DNA of 6,041 nucleotides. Origin: Planctomycetota bacterium. GTDB taxonomy: Bacteria > Planctomycetota > Phycisphaerae > FEN-1346 > JAACEH01. Under the pieces are notes generated by a model that did not search any database, was not told the origin of the DNA, and saw only the letters and a program-made list of their open reading frames with translations. The stretch is from NCBI GenBank assembly GCA_016935955.1, contig JAFGPY010000201.1, positions 1 through 6,041 of the forward strand. The letters run 5' to 3'. Shown one piece after another: positions 6,020 to 6,041 of this stretch (position 1 is its first letter; each line of letters begins with the position of its first letter). The translations under genes and the position numbers were made by a program.

Positions 6020-6041
6020 GGATTTGCGGCAACGGGTGCTG
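6003..6041 (+). CDS. IS630-family transposase, N-terminal fragment (cut by the window end)
   Basis: The 13 visible codons read MKTYSMDLRQRVL. This matches the very conserved start of IS630-family transposases (typically M-x-x-YS-x-DLR-x-RV), which leads into a helix-turn-helix domain and later a DDE catalytic domain. Only the start is visible, so whether the gene is intact is unknown. An in-frame ATG at 5985 would add six residues (MADRVG). The start at 6003 is preferred because it gives the usual family N-terminus. Neither start has a strong Shine-Dalgarno. The gene is in the same direction as fhs, so read-through transcripts from fhs would enter it. Confidence 0.75.
   Translation, partial: MKTYSMDLRQRVL

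Larger units (their letters stand above)
5960..6041 (+). mobile_element. Left end of an IS630-family insertion sequence, truncated by the window
   Basis: The start of an IS630-type transposase gene lies at 6003, 43 bases after the fhs stop. Upstream, CTAG at 5957-5960 contains the fhs stop codon. IS630 is known to insert at TA within CTAG and duplicate the TA. If that holds here, TA at 5958-5959 is the target duplication and the element begins at G5960 with GAGCAGTTCACGTTTG. The opposite end and second TA lie outside the window, so the exact boundary is inferred. Confidence 0.55.

Overview
The window is a GC-rich bacterial stretch (roughly 60-65% GC by eye) with genes packed on the + strand. 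It reads as tetrapyrrole genes, then an integral-membrane glycosyltransferase-like gene, then a one-carbon metabolism gene, then the left edge of an insertion sequence. The best guess at the organism is Planctomycetota, possibly Phycisphaerae-like. That rests on the style of the GT-C membrane protein and on general gene content; there is no rRNA or other firm taxonomic marker, so confidence is low.

Region 1 (1-4065) looks like one operon. It opens with the 3' part of a siroheme-forming precorrin-2 dehydrogenase/ferrochelatase (Met8/CysG-N type), whose true start lies upstream of the window. Six bases later comes hemA (glutamyl-tRNA reductase, GTG start), the first committed step of C5-pathway tetrapyrrole synthesis. 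The hemA stop overlaps by 8 bases the start of a 710-residue polytopic membrane protein that resembles GT-C (ArnT/PMT-like) glycosyltransferases. The first two genes share a pathway; the third has no obvious link to heme and may be coupled only in translation.

Region 2 (4066-4271) is a 206-base intergenic stretch. It holds a perfect CRP/FNR-family palindrome (TGTGA-N6-TCACA), a second 9/10-match copy 47 bp downstream, and a GATAAT -10-like hexamer. The second copy could sit at about -41.5 from the start of transcription, as in a class II activated promoter. A clear AAGGAG ribosome binding site precedes fhs.

Region 3 (4272-5960) is a complete formate-tetrahydrofolate ligase gene (fhs). Its sequence is of the type found in the C-terminal domain of eukaryotic MTHFD1, and it carries an altered second family signature (HSG instead of HGG).

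Region 4 (5961-6041) contains the first 13 codons of an IS630-family transposase. Its probable start codon lies in the 8-base loop of a perfect 10-bp inverted repeat. The putative IS boundary falls in a CTAG that also forms the fhs stop codon, which fits the known TA-in-CTAG target preference of IS630.

I saw no wholly new system. The most interesting parts are the fhs regulatory region and the IS junction with its start-codon hairpin.
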